A stretch of DNA of 64,000 bases. It comes from Hyphomicrobiales bacterium. GTDB taxonomy: Bacteria; Pseudomonadota; Alphaproteobacteria; Rhizobiales; Rhizobiaceae. A model generated the notes under the pieces. The model saw only the letters and a program-made list of their open reading frames with translations, was not told where the DNA came from and did not search any database. The DNA lies in contig UCNG01000025.1 in assembly GCA_900473915.1 (NCBI GenBank), positions 33,023 through 97,022 on the forward strand, in the 5' to 3' direction. Both the position numbers and the translations under genes were made by a program. Within the stretch, counting starts at the first letter, position 1, and each line of letters opens with the position of its first letter. This document shows positions 38,903-48,501 of the stretch, one piece after another.

Positions 38903-40427
38903 CCTCAATCGCGCCGTCGCCGACCGCGAAATAGATGTTCTTGCCCGTCAGTTTTGCCAGTTGCTGCAACCGGCCTTCGGGACGGTCCGAAATCAGATCG
39001 GCAAGATCGCCGGGAACGACCAGCGCAACGCCGTTTTCTTCCTCGCGCCAGACAAGGCGCGGGATGACGCCGGGCATCGAAGCGGACAGAAGATAGACCA
39101 CGCGCAGCAGGGCCCCGAGCAGTTTTGCCCGTTCGCGCAGGCGCGGCGTGGCGAGTTGCACGATCTCCGGCGCGATTTCGTCCTCGATCAGTCCTTCGTG
39201 ACGATAATAATTGGCAAGCGCCATGAAGGAACGTCCCGCATGGTCGATACCGCCGAACGAGCCGTGGGCGATAATGTTCAGCGCCTGCGAGCCGCGATAG
39301 TCAGGATGCGCGCGCCAGCTTATATCGGCCACGAGGCAGGCAGCCTGCCTGTAGCGCGCTTCGTCGTCGCTTTCGTCAAAACCGAGTACCGGCAGGGACA
39401 ATGTCGTCCATGTCGCGAGCTCCCGGGCATGACGCGGAGAACGTGAGCGCAGAATGGAAAACTCTTCCGCCGAAGCCAAGAGCGGATCAAGAAGCTGCTC
39501 GTTCTTGGGTAGAAGCGAATAAAGATAGCCTTCGCGCACGCCGAGCGCCGAGAAAACAATCTTGGCGGGCTTCATCAGGCGGATCGTCTCAAGCAGCACC
39601 GTCGCGCCGTAAGACAAAAGCTGGCGGCGGTTCTTCGAAACTGCCTCGATACCGCGCATCGTGTCGAGATTGCCCTTGGCGACGCGCTTCAGGAAGCTTT
39701 GCGCTTCCACCGGGTTCATCTCGTAGCCGTGCATGACATGCAGCGGATAATTCTTGGCCGTCATATGCAGCTTGGCAAGGTTACGCCACGTGCCGCCAAC
39801 CGCATAGAAAACCTGGCCCTGATGAGCTTTCAGAAGCGTCGCCTTCGCCAGTTCCGCACGCGCGATCTTCGTGGCCTCGGGCAGTTTCTCGTTGGACATA
39901 TCCTGCAAGCGCAAACCGCCGAGCGGCAAGGTGATCCCCTCGCCGACCTCGTGATCGTCCACGGCGACCAGTTCAAGACTACCGCCGCCGAGATCGCCCG
40001 TCACACCCTTCGGCTTATAGAAGCCGGAGATGATGCCGAGCGCTGAATAGTAGGCTTCTTCCTTGCCGGACAGCACCTCGATGTGCCGTCCAAGAATGGC
40101 TTCCGCCTGAGCGATGAAGTCGGGGCCGTTCTTCGCTTCACGCGCGGCGGCAGTTGCCAGCGCGTGAATGGAAACCGCGCCTGCCTGCTCGGCCAGAGCG
40201 CGAAAACGTTTCAGCGCGCGAAGTGCCGCTTCAACGGATTTCTCGTTGAGCTTGCCGGTCTTTGCGAGGCCTTTGCCAAGGCCGCAGAGAATCTTTTCGT
40301 TGAAAAGCACCGTCGGCGAACGGACGATGCCTTCATAGATGACGACACGGATCGAGTTCGAGCCAATGTCGATGACCGCAACGGGTTTCAGCCCCTTGAG
40401 GCGGCCTTGTGCTACAGCTGGACTCAT
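38889..40427 (-). CDS. ppx: Exopolyphosphatase, Ppx/GppA family
   Basis: 512-aa enzyme that releases phosphate from polyphosphate chains, possibly also acting on pppGpp. The ASKHA-fold motifs are [33 protein letters not shown] and [15 protein letters not shown]-terminal HD-like helical domain follows. It starts inside the ppk stop (ATGA overlap), so the two opposing enzymes of polyphosphate metabolism are translationally coupled. The last residues (GAIEGTRE) lie at the edge of the 8-bp repeat array. Confidence 0.93.
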   Translation of the reverse strand: MSPAVAQGRLKGLKPVAVIDIGSNSIRVVIYEGIVRSPTVLFNEKILCGLGKGLAKTGKLNEKSVEAALRALKRFRALAEQAGAVSIHALATAAAREAKNGPDFIAQAEAILGRHIEVLSGKEEAYYSALGIISGFYKPKGVTGDLGGGSLELVAVDDHEVGEGITLPLGGLRLQDMSNEKLPEATKIARAELAKATLLKAHQGQVFYAVGGTWRNLAKLHMTAKNYPLHVMHGYEMNPVEAQSFLKRVAKGNLDTMRGIEAVSKNRRQLLSYGATVLLETIRLMKPAKIVFSALGVREGYLYSLLPKNEQLLDPLLASAEEFSILRSRSPRHARELATWTTLSLPVLGFDESDDEARYRQAACLVADISWRAHPDYRGSQALNIIAHGSFGGIDHAGRSFMALANYYRHEGLIEDEIAPEIVQLATPRLRERAKLLGALLRVVYLLSASMPGVIPRLVWREEENGVALVVPGDLADLISDRPEGRLQQLAKLTGKNIYFAVGDGAIEGTRE

Positions 40428-42718
40428 GCAGTCGTTTTTCTTTCCGCCTGCGCACGCTTGCGATGCGCGATAAGGCGGGGGGCCGAAGACTTCAGCGACT
40501 TTCCGCGACCCGATAGGCTAGGATTGGTCATGAAATATTCCTGCGCGTTGAAAGCTTCCTCTCCTGCCTCTTTTTCTATCCGGCGAGAGGTGCCGTCCGC
40601 AAGTAGCTGATAGCTCTGTTGGTTATCAATTATGTTGGCAAACATGATTTGCGACAGGATTTGCTGGTGCACTGTGGCATTTGTGATCGGAACGAGGGTC
40701 TCCACGCGGCGATCCAGATTGCGCGGCATCATATCGGCGGAGCCAATATAGACGATGGCCTTGTCGGACGGCAGGTCGTTGCCGTTTCCAAAGCAGAAAA
40801 TGCGGCTATGCTCGAGAAAACGCCCGACAATCGATTTGGCGCGAATATTGTCGGAAAGCCCCGGAACCCCCGGCCTCAGACAGCAGATGCCCCGTACGAC
40901 GAGATCGATCTGCACACCCGCCTGGCTCGCCATATAGAGCGCGTCAATAATCTGTGGATCAACCAGCGCATTCATCTTCATCCAGATGGCCGCCGGACGC
41001 CCGGCCTTCGCATGGGCGACTTCATCCTCGATGTGTTTCAGTATGCGGGCGCGCAGCGTGAAAGGTGAAATCGCGATCTTCATCTCTTCGGCAGGCTGCG
41101 CATAGCCCGTGATGAAATTGAAGATATGGGCCACATCGCGCGCAATATCGGCATCCGACGTGAAGAATGACAGATCGGTGTAGATGCGCGCCGTGATCGG
41201 ATGATAATTGCCGGTGCCAAGATGCACATAGGAGCGCAGCTTCTGGTCTTCGCGGCGCACCACCAGTGACATTTTCGCGTGGGTTTTCAACTCGATAAAG
41301 CCGAACACCACCTGTACGCCGGCGCGTTCCAGATCGCGCGCCCAGCGAATGTTGGCTTCCTCATCGAAACGGGCTTTCAGCTCGACCAGCGCCGTCACCG
41401 ACTTGCCGGCCTCGGCGGCATCCACCAGCGCGCGCACGATGGGGCTATCGTTGGAGGTGCGATAAAGCGTCTGCTTGATGGCCAGTACGTCCGGGTCGGC
41501 TGCGGCCTGCCGCAGGAACTGCACCACGACGTCGAAGGATTCATAAGGGTGATGAACCACGATGTCCTTTTCGCGAATCGCTGCGAAGCAGTCGCCGCCA
41601 TGTTCGCGTATGCGCTCGGGGAAACGCGGGTTGTAGGATACGAATTTGAGGTCCTCGCGCGGGATCGAAACGATCTCCGAAATCATGTTTAGCGCCAGCA
41701 GGCCCTCATGAACGCTGATGCGGTTTTCGGAAACGCCCAGTTCCGTCGCCACGAAAACGCGCAGCGCTTCGGGCATTTCACCGTCGAACTCGATACGGAT
41801 CACCTGCCCGCGGCGGCGGCGTTTCAGCGCTGTCTCGAAGAGGCGAACCAGATCTTCCGCCTCTTCCTCGACTTCTATATCGCTGTCGCGGATGATGCGG
41901 AACGTACCGGCGCCGCGCACTTCATAACCGGGGAAAAGCCGCCCGATGAACAGGCTCACTGCATCCTCGATGGTGATGAAACGATAGACATTGACCTGAT
42001 CCGTCGGCAGCTGGATAAAGCGCTTCAATGCAACCGGGATACGCAGGAGCGCCGTCATCGGATGGTTATCGGCGCGCCGCGCAAGCTGCAATGCGATGGA
42101 AAAACCAAGGTTCGGAATGAATGGAAACGGATGCGCCGGATCGATGGAAAGCGGTGTCAGGACCGGAAAAATCGTCTCAAGGAAGTGGTTTTCGAGCCAT
42201 TCCTTCTCCGGCTTTGAAAGCGCGGACGGGCGGACAATCTCAATGCTTTCCTGTTCCAGCTCCTCACGCAAGGCGCGCAGGCGCTGCTGCTGCTCTTCCT
42301 GCAAGCGCCCCACTTCGTCCAGAACGAAATCGAGCTGTTCCTGCGGCGTGCGTCCATCGGCACTGCGCATCGCCACACCCGCGCGCACCTGCGCGGCAAG
42401 ACCGGCGATGCGGACCATGAAGAATTCATCGAGATTGGCGGCGGAAATGGACAGGAAGCGGAGGCGTTCGAGCAAGGGCTGGCGCATGTTCGCGGCTTCA
42501 TCGAGAACGCGCCGATTGAATTGCAGCCAGGAAAACTCGCGATTGACGAAGCGGTCGGCACTTTCCATCAGCTCGCCATTCAAAGCTTTGTGAATGTCGG
42601 GGGCTGCATCCATGTCGGGAACGATGGGTGGAGTGGAGGCCTGTCCGGCTGTCATTTCGTGTGTCCCGCCTTGGAGTGCGCTGGGGGTTTCGCTCGCCAT
42701 AACGCTGTTTTCGCTCAT
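40424..42718 (-). CDS. ppk: Polyphosphate kinase 1
   Basis: 764-aa enzyme that makes polyphosphate from ATP. The N domain begins [19 protein letters not shown]. The two catalytic histidines lie in [15 protein letters not shown] and [13 protein letters not shown], each in a phospholipase-D-like half; [18 protein letters not shown] is the last signature. I chose the ATG at 42718 ([10 protein letters not shown]), which has AGGA just upstream. The in-frame ATG at 42799 lies in a palindromic repeat and would add only repeat-encoded residues. The gene overlaps ppx by four bases. Confidence 0.95.
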   Translation of the reverse strand: MSENSVMASETPSALQGGTHEMTAGQASTPPIVPDMDAAPDIHKALNGELMESADRFVNREFSWLQFNRRVLDEAANMRQPLLERLRFLSISAANLDEFFMVRIAGLAAQVRAGVAMRSADGRTPQEQLDFVLDEVGRLQEEQQQRLRALREELEQESIEIVRPSALSKPEKEWLENHFLETIFPVLTPLSIDPAHPFPFIPNLGFSIALQLARRADNHPMTALLRIPVALKRFIQLPTDQVNVYRFITIEDAVSLFIGRLFPGYEVRGAGTFRIIRDSDIEVEEEAEDLVRLFETALKRRRRGQVIRIEFDGEMPEALRVFVATELGVSENRISVHEGLLALNMISEIVSIPREDLKFVSYNPRFPERIREHGGDCFAAIREKDIVVHHPYESFDVVVQFLRQAAADPDVLAIKQTLYRTSNDSPIVRALVDAAEAGKSVTALVELKARFDEEANIRWARDLERAGVQVVFGFIELKTHAKMSLVVRREDQKLRSYVHLGTGNYHPITARIYTDLSFFTSDADIARDVAHIFNFITGYAQPAEEMKIAISPFTLRARILKHIEDEVAHAKAGRPAAIWMKMNALVDPQIIDALYMASQAGVQIDLVVRGICCLRPGVPGLSDNIRAKSIVGRFLEHSRIFCFGNGNDLPSDKAIVYIGSADMMPRNLDRRVETLVPITNATVHQQILSQIMFANIIDNQQSYQLLADGTSRRIEKEAGEEAFNAQEYFMTNPSLSGRGKSLKSSAPRLIAHRKRAQAERKTTA

Positions 42719-42770
42719 TTTTCCTGTCCCGACTTCCGCCGGAACATTCCGGCTCTGCCTTTTTGCTTTA

Positions 42771-42816
42771 AGCACATCTGATCCCGAAAACCGCTTCACA
42801 CTTTTCGGGGTGCGCT
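42771..42816. repeat. Short dispersed palindromic repeat upstream of ppk
   Basis: AGCACATCTGATCCCGAAAA and CCGCTTCACACTTTTCGGGG lead to TGCGCT. CCCGAAAA and TTTTCGGG pair as a hairpin. The core matches the repeat at 15103-15146. Confidence 0.7.
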
Positions 42817-43002
42817 ATAAGCCTATGGCTGTCATATGACAGTTTGATAGCATATAGCTTGAAATGTCCTCAGAATTGATGAAAACGCTTCCGGAAACAA
42901 GACTTTCGCGCTACACGCATGCCAATGTCTACGCATGATCTTGCCCGACAACCGGTGCAAGTCCATGCTCATACCGCCCATCGACCAGAACCGGAGCATG
43001 TT

Positions 43003-43257
43003 ATGTCCGATCACATCATTCCTCACTTTCAGAACGACGCCGGCCATGCTGCCATCGAAATCGGCGTGAAGGAATTCATGTGCGTCGGTGCAAACCCGCC
43101 TTTTGATCATCCGCACGTGTTTCTCGACATGGGCGATGAAAGCGAAGTCGTTTGCCCGTATTGCTCGACGCTCTATCGCTACAATGCAAAGCTCCATGCC
43201 GACGAAACCGTTCCGGCTGGCTGCGCTTACGAAGCACCTGCCGATAAAGCAGCCTGA
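43003..43257 (+). CDS. Zinc-finger protein, NDUFS6-like
   Basis: 84-aa protein. The zinc site is formed by Cys in KEFMCVGANPPFDHPHVFLD, one or more His and CPYCSTLYRYN. This is the zinc-finger domain shared with the NDUFS6 subunit of mitochondrial complex I, found as a small separate protein across alphaproteobacteria. It may assist NADH dehydrogenase, by inference. The ATG at 43003 starts MSDHIIPHFQND. The frame is open 28 codons earlier without family similarity. The monooxygenase gene follows 45 bp later. Confidence 0.85.
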   Translation: MSDHIIPHFQNDAGHAAIEIGVKEFMCVGANPPFDHPHVFLDMGDESEVVCPYCSTLYRYNAKLHADETVPAGCAYEAPADKAA

Positions 43258-43302
43258 TCCCGGCTGCTGATCCGGGGCTGAACTCCGGAGGGTCTCACCG
43301 AC

Positions 43303-44508
43303 ATGAGCAGAGGTCGCATATTGATTGCCGGGGCCGGAGTTGCTGGCCTGTCGGCAGCGCTGGAATTGGCAGCACGCGGCTGGAACGTCCGGCTTGTCGA
43401 AAAGGCAGAGACCCTTTCGGAAGTTGGCGCCGGCCTGCAACTCGCCCCCAACGCGATGCGCCATCTGCAACGGCTCGGCGTTGCCGACCGTCTTTCCACG
43501 CAAGCGGTAACACCGGAAGCGCTCTATCTCATGGATGGGCGTAAAGCGCGTCCGCTGATGGAAATGAAGCTTGGCGGCAAGGCTCGCCAGCGCTGGCAGC
43601 ATCCCTATGCCGTCTGCCATCGCGCCGACCTGCAATCGGCACTCCTCGATGCCTGCGGCGAACAGCCAAACATCGAGATCAGTCTCGGCGCTGAAATCAC
43701 AAATCATCGTGTCGAAAATGGAACCGTTGCGGCAACCATCCGCCACGCCAACTCCGAAGAATTTGTCGGCGCTGCCTATCTGATCGCCTGCGATGGCGTC
43801 TGGTCGGCAGAACGATCAAAGGCAGGTTTCAGCACGGCGCGTTTCAGCGGCCATATCGCATGGCGCACGACGCTTGCCGCCAGCGCCCTGCCCGCTTCCT
43901 TCCTGAACGCCATGCCGGAACGCAAATCTGTCTCCGCATGGCTTGGCGACAAGGCGCATTTCATTGCTTATCCGGTCAAGGGCGGAGGTTTCTTCAACTT
44001 CGTCGCCATCACCACGGGCGAGAATCCCGGTGAGGTCTGGTCCAGAACCGGCGATGCGGCGCGTCTGCGGTCCATCTATTCGGAATGGGGGGCGCCCGTC
44101 CGCGATGTGCTGGCGGCTGCCGATGGTTGGACCTACTGGCCGCTTTTTGAAATGCCGGATGCTCAATTCGTCGGGCCGGACCGGACAATTTTTCTCGGAG
44201 ATGCCTCACACGCAGTCACGCCTTTTGCGGCGCAAGGTGCCGCCATGGCAATTGAGGATGCGGCAGCGCTGGCGCAAGCGTTGGACGGCAACGACCACGA
44301 AGCCGGGCTCAAGCGCTTTGATGCCGCCCGCAAGGGGCGGATCGCTGCGGTCGCCAAACGCGGCCAGCTGAACAGGTTTGCCTATCACGCGACCGGCATT
44401 TTCGCGCTTGGCCGCAACGCGCTTTTCACCATACGCCGCTCGGACAGCTTCCTTAAGGATCTGGACTGGCTTTATGGCTATGACGCCGTCGCGGCCATAC
44501 GGGATTAA
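43303..44508 (+). CDS. FAD-dependent monooxygenase
   Basis: 401-aa flavoprotein of the salicylate/p-hydroxybenzoate hydroxylase group. The FAD-binding start ILIAGAGVAGLSAALELAAR and the GD motif FLGDASHAVTPFAAQGAAMA are complete. The middle DG motif reads LIACDGVWSAER. Members hydroxylate aromatic rings with NAD(P)H and oxygen; the substrate is unknown and no catabolic genes are adjacent. It converges with a VOC-family gene, with stops overlapping. Confidence 0.88.
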   Translation: MSRGRILIAGAGVAGLSAALELAARGWNVRLVEKAETLSEVGAGLQLAPNAMRHLQRLGVADRLSTQAVTPEALYLMDGRKARPLMEMKLGGKARQRWQHPYAVCHRADLQSALLDACGEQPNIEISLGAEITNHRVENGTVAATIRHANSEEFVGAAYLIACDGVWSAERSKAGFSTARFSGHIAWRTTLAASALPASFLNAMPERKSVSAWLGDKAHFIAYPVKGGGFFNFVAITTGENPGEVWSRTGDAARLRSIYSEWGAPVRDVLAAADGWTYWPLFEMPDAQFVGPDRTIFLGDASHAVTPFAAQGAAMAIEDAAALAQALDGNDHEAGLKRFDAARKGRIAAVAKRGQLNRFAYHATGIFALGRNALFTIRRSDSFLKDLDWLYGYDAVAAIRD

Positions 44509-44990
44509 GCCGCGTCGCGCGCGGCTTCCAATGTCGCAATATCGATCTTGACCATCTTCATCATGGCGTTCGCCACGCGTTGACGGACATCCGGCGCACC
44601 ATCCTGCAGAATATCCAGCAGCATGTCAGGCACGATCTGCCATGCAAGACCGTATTTGTCGGTCAGCCAGCTGCATTCCATTGGCGAGCCGCCTTCCAGC
44701 AGCTTTTCCCAGAACGCATCCACTTCCGCCTGATCCCTGCATCGCACGATCAGCGAACTAGCCGGTGAAAACTTGAACTGCGGACCACCATTCAGGCCGC
44801 ATATTTTTTGCCCGTCGAGGGTAAAGTTCACCGTGACCGGCTGATCCTCGTTTTGCTGGTGGCCATGCGTGAAACGGATCGCGCCATCAATCGAAGCCGG
44901 TCTCCCGCACGCGCGGAAGATCGAGACATAGTGGTTCGCGGCTTCTTCAGCCGTGCCGTCAAACCAGAGACAGATCGTCAAACCTGACAT
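44505..44990 (-). CDS. VOC-family protein (PhnB-like)
   Basis: 161-aa protein of the vicinal oxygen chelate fold, of the type once labelled 3-demethylubiquinone methyltransferase. LTICLWFDGTAEEAANHYVS, then MECSWLTDKYGLAWQIVPDM are the recognisable ends of the domain. The enzymatic role is unknown. The second VOC gene lies upstream on the same strand, 39 bp away, so the two may be co-transcribed. Confidence 0.83.
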   Translation of the reverse strand: MSGLTICLWFDGTAEEAANHYVSIFRACGRPASIDGAIRFTHGHQQNEDQPVTVNFTLDGQKICGLNGGPQFKFSPASSLIVRCRDQAEVDAFWEKLLEGGSPMECSWLTDKYGLAWQIVPDMLLDILQDGAPDVRQRVANAMMKMVKIDIATLEAARDAA

Positions 44991-45029
44991 TTTCTCCTCC
45001 TTTGCCTTGTGTGGTCATTATCCGGGGCG

Positions 45030-45446
45030 TTAGCCCATGACCTTCTTGGCTTCTTCCATGTCCATCCACATCATCTCCCATATATGACCGTCGAGATCTT
45101 CGAAGCTGCGTCCATACATGAAGCCGTAATCCTGCTTCGGGCCGGGATCAGCCTTTCCGCCTGCATTCACCGCCTTCTCCACCGTCGCATCCACTTCGGC
45201 CTTGCTTTCGGCGGACAGACAGATCAGCACTTCGCTGACCGTGTTGGCATCGGCGATCTTCTTTGGCGTGAACTGGCTGAATTTTTCGTGGTCGAGGATC
45301 ATCACATGGATCGTATCTGAAAAGACCATGCCGGAAGCCGTTTCGTCCGAGAACATGGGATTCTTGGTGGCGCCGATGGCTTCGTAGAAGCTTGTCGATT
45401 TCGGGACATTTTTCACTGGCAGGTTTACGAAAATCATTTTCGGCAT
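45030..45446 (-). CDS. VOC-family protein (glyoxalase-like)
   Basis: 138-aa single-domain VOC protein. It begins IFVNLPVKNVPKSTSFYEAI and ends DLDGHIWEMMWMDMEEAKKV; the last motif carries the usual Glu ligand. It resembles the lactoylglutathione-lyase-like group without a clear substrate. It is divergent from the HxlR-type gene (175 bp), which may control it. Confidence 0.83.
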   Translation of the reverse strand: MPKMIFVNLPVKNVPKSTSFYEAIGATKNPMFSDETASGMVFSDTIHVMILDHEKFSQFTPKKIADANTVSEVLICLSAESKAEVDATVEKAVNAGGKADPGPKQDYGFMYGRSFEDLDGHIWEMMWMDMEEAKKVMG

Positions 45447-45621
45447 GGGATTTCCTCCGTTAATAGGCCAGACGGCCCGGTCTTGTTTTTACGATTATCA
45501 TCGCCTGCCCGACTCCCCGGCGATAAGATCGGTCTTCCGCGCAAAACAGTTCGCGCAATTGGTATCGGATGAACTCAAAGTTCGCTTGTACATAATGGCA
45601 TATAAGTTATAATTAGCAACC

Positions 45622-46323
45622 ATGAAGTTAGAAAAAATAACTAATCCGGAAAAGCAACCTGCGAAGCGCAGCTATGACGATGCCTGCGCTGCGGCCCATG
45701 CCCTTGATTTGATTGGGGAACGGTGGGCGCTTCTGGTGATGCGCGAATTGATGCTCGGACCCAAACGCTTCAGCGACTTGCGGGCTGACCTGCCGGGGGT
45801 GAGCGCAAATGTTCTCACGCAAAGGCTGGAAGGACTGGAAGAAGCCGGCATTCTTCGCAAGACGAAGCTGCCGCCGCCTGCTGCGGTGCAGGTCTATGAA
45901 CTGACCGAGTGGGGCTACGAAAGCGAGCCGATCCTTCAGGCACTAGGCCGATGGGCGGCGCGCTCGCCAAAGCATGATCCCAACCTGCCGATCTCGACCG
46001 TTTCCTTCCTGCTTTCGTTGCGGACCATGATCGACCACGACAGGTCTGCGGGGTTGCAGGCGGTAATCGGCCTTCGTCTGGACGGGGAAGATTTCACGGC
46101 TTACCTTGCCGAAGCCGAAGTTCGGATAGAGCGCGGCACGGCACAGAAATATGATCTCTATTTCGAAAGTTCGCCGCGCATGCTGGCCGCCGCCATCTAT
46201 GGTGGGCAACCTCTTTCGGCGCTCGAAAGCGCCAATGTTCTCAAGATCATAGGTGATCGCGCCCTTGCGGAAAAATTCGTGACGCTGTTCCCGCTTCCGG
46301 ACAAGGCTGAGCTGCCCGAATGA
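45622..46323 (+). CDS. HxlR-family transcriptional regulator
   Basis: 233-aa regulator. The winged-helix HxlR domain covers about residues 20-115 (HALDLIGERWALLVMRELML, FSDLRADLPGVSANVLTQRL, VYELTEWG). The C-terminal half (about 135-225) resembles the sterol-carrier-type domain seen in a subset of these regulators. Its start codon lies within a near match to GCAAC-N6-GTTGC (45616-45631), the motif found twice before the next operon, which suggests autoregulation. It is divergent from a VOC gene and precedes the SRPBCC gene on the same strand. Confidence 0.88.
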   Translation: MKLEKITNPEKQPAKRSYDDACAAAHALDLIGERWALLVMRELMLGPKRFSDLRADLPGVSANVLTQRLEGLEEAGILRKTKLPPPAAVQVYELTEWGYESEPILQALGRWAARSPKHDPNLPISTVSFLLSLRTMIDHDRSAGLQAVIGLRLDGEDFTAYLAEAEVRIERGTAQKYDLYFESSPRMLAAAIYGGQPLSALESANVLKIIGDRALAEKFVTLFPLPDKAELPE

Positions 46324-46328
46324 AATAT

Positions 46329-46389
46329 GCAACTTTTTGGTTGCTTATTTTCATTCAGCGTTTATATTGGCAACCATAAAGTTGCCAAT
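46329..46389 (+). promoter_or_regulatory. Two GCAAC-N6-GTTGC palindromes upstream of SRPBCC-arsR
   Basis: Site 1 is GCAAC-TTTTTG-GTTGC at 46329-46344. Site 2 is GCAAC-CATAAA-GTTGC at 46370-46385, extended to a 9-bp perfect inverted repeat (ATTGGCAAC and GTTGCCAAT, 46366-46389). Centres are 41 bp apart, close to four helical turns. They lie 18-78 bp before the SRPBCC start. A degenerate third copy overlaps the HxlR start. These look like operators for the HxlR or the ArsR-type regulator. Confidence 0.6.
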
Positions 46390-46406
46390 TACGGAGGAAG
46401 CAGGCC

Positions 46407-46868
46407 ATGACAAGCAGTACAGACCGCATTGAGAAGACTGTTGATATTCGCGCCGGGATCGACCGCGTGTGGCGCGCGCTGACCGACCATGAGGAATTCG
46501 GAAGCTGGTTTCAGGTGAAGATCGAGGGGCCTTTCATCGTCGGCACTCGTTCTCTTGGCCGCACCACCTATCCGGGCTTCGAGCATGTGCGTTGGGAGGC
46601 CTTCATCAAGGACATGCATGCGCCCGACTATTTCGCCTTTACCTGGCACCCTTATGCCGTGGATCCAGACACCGATTATTCCAGCGAACCGCCGACGCTC
46701 GTCGAATTCCGGTTGCAGCCTATCGAAACCGGCACGCGACTGACCGTGACCGAAAGCGGTTTCGATGCCCTCCCTGCCGAGCGCAAGCCAATTGCGCTGC
46801 GGATGAACGACGGCGGCTGGGAGGAGCAGGTCGGCAACATCAAAAGACACGTCGAAAATGAACGATAG
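46407..46868 (+). CDS. SRPBCC (AHSA1-like) domain protein
   Basis: 153-aa protein of the START/Bet v1-like fold, AHSA1 branch. It begins RIEKTVDIRAGIDRVWRALT and has LVEFRLQPIETGTRLTVTES with GWEEQVGNIKRHVE at the end. Such proteins form a hydrophobic pocket; the ligand is unknown. The ArsR-type gene begins inside its last codons, a pairing very common for SRPBCC and ArsR genes. Two operator-like palindromes lie upstream. Confidence 0.85.
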   Translation: MTSSTDRIEKTVDIRAGIDRVWRALTDHEEFGSWFQVKIEGPFIVGTRSLGRTTYPGFEHVRWEAFIKDMHAPDYFAFTWHPYAVDPDTDYSSEPPTLVEFRLQPIETGTRLTVTESGFDALPAERKPIALRMNDGGWEEQVGNIKRHVENER

Positions 46869-47193
46869 GCCAGAGATGACCGGCACGGATATGTCCATGG
46901 TTTTCGCCGCACTTGCCGATCCGACCCGGCTGGCGCTTATCGAAACCCTGAGCGACGGCGAAAGCCGTTCGATTGTGGTGCTGTCGCAAAATGGCAGCAT
47001 CACCCGGCAGGCCGTCACCAAGCATTTATCTGTGCTGGAACAGGCAAATCTGGTCGAACGGGAAAAGGTCGGCCGGGAGAGCCGGTTTCGGCTTCACCCC
47101 GCCCCGCTTGTCGATGCCCGCGCCTATCTCGCAACCGTCTCCAGCCAGTGGGATGATGCTCTCCATCGTCTGCGCCGGTTCGTGGAAGACTAG
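46858..47193 (+). CDS. ArsR-family transcriptional regulator
   Basis: 111-aa winged-helix regulator. MVFAALADPTRLALIETLSD starts the domain, ITRQAVTKHLSVLEQANLVE is the recognition helix, and VGRESRFRLHPAPL the wing. No metal-binding Cys pattern is present, so it is not an arsenic sensor. It overlaps the SRPBCC gene by 11 bases and is translationally coupled to it. It probably controls its own operon. Confidence 0.87.
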   Translation: MNDRPEMTGTDMSMVFAALADPTRLALIETLSDGESRSIVVLSQNGSITRQAVTKHLSVLEQANLVEREKVGRESRFRLHPAPLVDARAYLATVSSQWDDALHRLRRFVED

Positions 47194-47597
47194 ATTTGCC
47201 TTAATAGAAGCGAAGACGTGCCCTTCACGAAGCCCAGCTTTTCGTAGAAGGGCACAAGGCGGTCAGGGCAATAAAGCTCGAAACTTTTCACGCGCTTCAG
47301 CTTTTCATGATTGAGGATGCGTCCGACCAAGGCTTGCCCCACCCCTTGCCCTCGATGCTGTTGCGCCACGATGACATCGAAAATCATCGCCTTGAAGGTG
47401 AAATCACTGAGAACGCGGGCAAAACCGGCGATCCGGCCCTCGCCATCGAAACAGAACTGAAGCAGGTCACAATGCGCAAGCATGTGGGTGACGTCTTCAA
47501 AGCTGCGCTCCTTCGTCCACCATTCCCCGCAATAGAAAGCATGGAATTCACGGTATCGCTCGATTGGGAGCTTTTCCATCCATTGAAAATTCTTCAC
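47190..47597 (-). CDS. GNAT-family N-acetyltransferase
   Basis: 135-aa acetyltransferase. The acetyl-CoA motif is VIVAQQHRGQGVGQALVGRI (QHRGQGVG) and the C-terminus reads VPFYEKLGFVKG. The substrate is unknown. I chose the GTG at 47597 because GGAGGGG lies five bases upstream; an ATG at 47579 is possible but has no site. The frame is open further upstream only through the terminator of the aapP gene. The stop overlaps that of the convergent ArsR gene. Confidence 0.82.
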   Translation of the reverse strand: MKNFQWMEKLPIERYREFHAFYCGEWWTKERSFEDVTHMLAHCDLLQFCFDGEGRIAGFARVLSDFTFKAMIFDVIVAQQHRGQGVGQALVGRILNHEKLKRVKSFELYCPDRLVPFYEKLGFVKGTSSLLLRQI

Positions 47598-47614
47598 GAC
47601 CCCTCCGTGCTTGC

Positions 47615-47645
47615 AAAAACACCCGCCAGATCGTCTGGCGGGTGT
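47615..47645 (-). terminator. Intrinsic terminator of the aap operon
   Basis: ACACCCGCCAGA (47619-47630) pairs with TCTGGCGGGTGT (47634-47645) around TCG. On the minus strand the stem is followed by TTTTTGC. It lies 27 bases past the aapP stop. Confidence 0.9.
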
Positions 47646-47671
47646 CTTCAATTCAGAAGCCGAATGCCGGA

Positions 47672-48487
47672 TCAGTGCAGGATCTGGCTGAGGAACAGCT
47701 TGGTGCGTTCATGCTGGGGATTGTCGAAGAACTCGTCGGGCGAGTTCTGCTCAACGATCTGGCCCTGATCCATGAAGATCACGCGGTTGGCGACCTGACG
47801 GGCAAAGCCCATTTCGTGCGTCACGCAGATCATGGTCATGCCTTCCGCGGCAAGGCTCACCATCGTATCGAGCACTTCCTTGACCATTTCCGGATCGAGA
47901 GCCGATGTCGGCTCGTCGAACAGCATCACTTTCGGGTTCATGCACAATGCGCGGGCAATAGCCACGCGCTGCTGCTGACCGCCGGAAAGTTGGCCCGGAT
48001 ATTTGTTGGCCTGTTCCGGAATTTTTACACGCGCCAGATAATGCATAGCGATTTCTTCCGCCTGCTTCTTGGGCATCTTGCGCACCCAGATCGGAGCAAG
48101 CGTGCAGTTTTCCAGAATCGTCAGATGCGGGAAAAGGTTGAAGTGCTGGAACACCATGCCGACTTCGCGGCGCACTTCGTCGATCTTCTTCAGGTCATTG
48201 GTCAGTTCGATGTTGTCGACGACGATCTTGCCCTTCTGGTGTTCTTCCAGACGGTTGATGCAGCGGATCATGGTCGATTTGCCGGAGCCCGACGGGCCGG
48301 CCACAACGATGCGCTCGCCGCGCATGACCTTCAGATTGATGTCGCGCAAGACGTGGAACTCCCCGTACCACTTGTGCATGTTGGTGATTTCGATGGCGAC
48401 ATCGGTTTTGGAAACCTGCATCTTTGAACGGTCAACTTCCACTCCGAGCTCGGATTGCGGGAGGGCGCTTTGTGCACTCATTTCCAT
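47672..48487 (-). CDS. aapP: General L-amino acid ABC transporter, ATP-binding protein
   Basis: 271-aa ATPase of the polar amino acid importer. Walker A is GPSGSGKST, the Q-loop [13 protein letters not shown], the signature [15 protein letters not shown], Walker [14 protein letters not shown], and the switch His is in CVTHEMGFA. The first 25 residues are an extension typical of AapP. It energises AapQ-AapM. It follows aapM by 14 bp with AAGGGA before the ATG. Confidence 0.95.
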   Translation of the reverse strand: MEMSAQSALPQSELGVEVDRSKMQVSKTDVAIEITNMHKWYGEFHVLRDINLKVMRGERIVVAGPSGSGKSTMIRCINRLEEHQKGKIVVDNIELTNDLKKIDEVRREVGMVFQHFNLFPHLTILENCTLAPIWVRKMPKKQAEEIAMHYLARVKIPEQANKYPGQLSGGQQQRVAIARALCMNPKVMLFDEPTSALDPEMVKEVLDTMVSLAAEGMTMICVTHEMGFARQVANRVIFMDQGQIVEQNSPDEFFDNPQHERTKLFLSQILH

Positions 48488-48501
48488 TATTCCCTTTATT
48501 C

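Noticed and set aside
42719-42799. Extended ppk N-terminus from the ATG at 42799
   Set aside because: These codons lie partly in a dispersed palindromic repeat, and the ATG at 42718 has a good ribosome site.
42832-43746. 304-codon minus-strand frame over the zinc-finger and monooxygenase genes
   Set aside because: It overlaps two genes with clear motifs on the plus strand.
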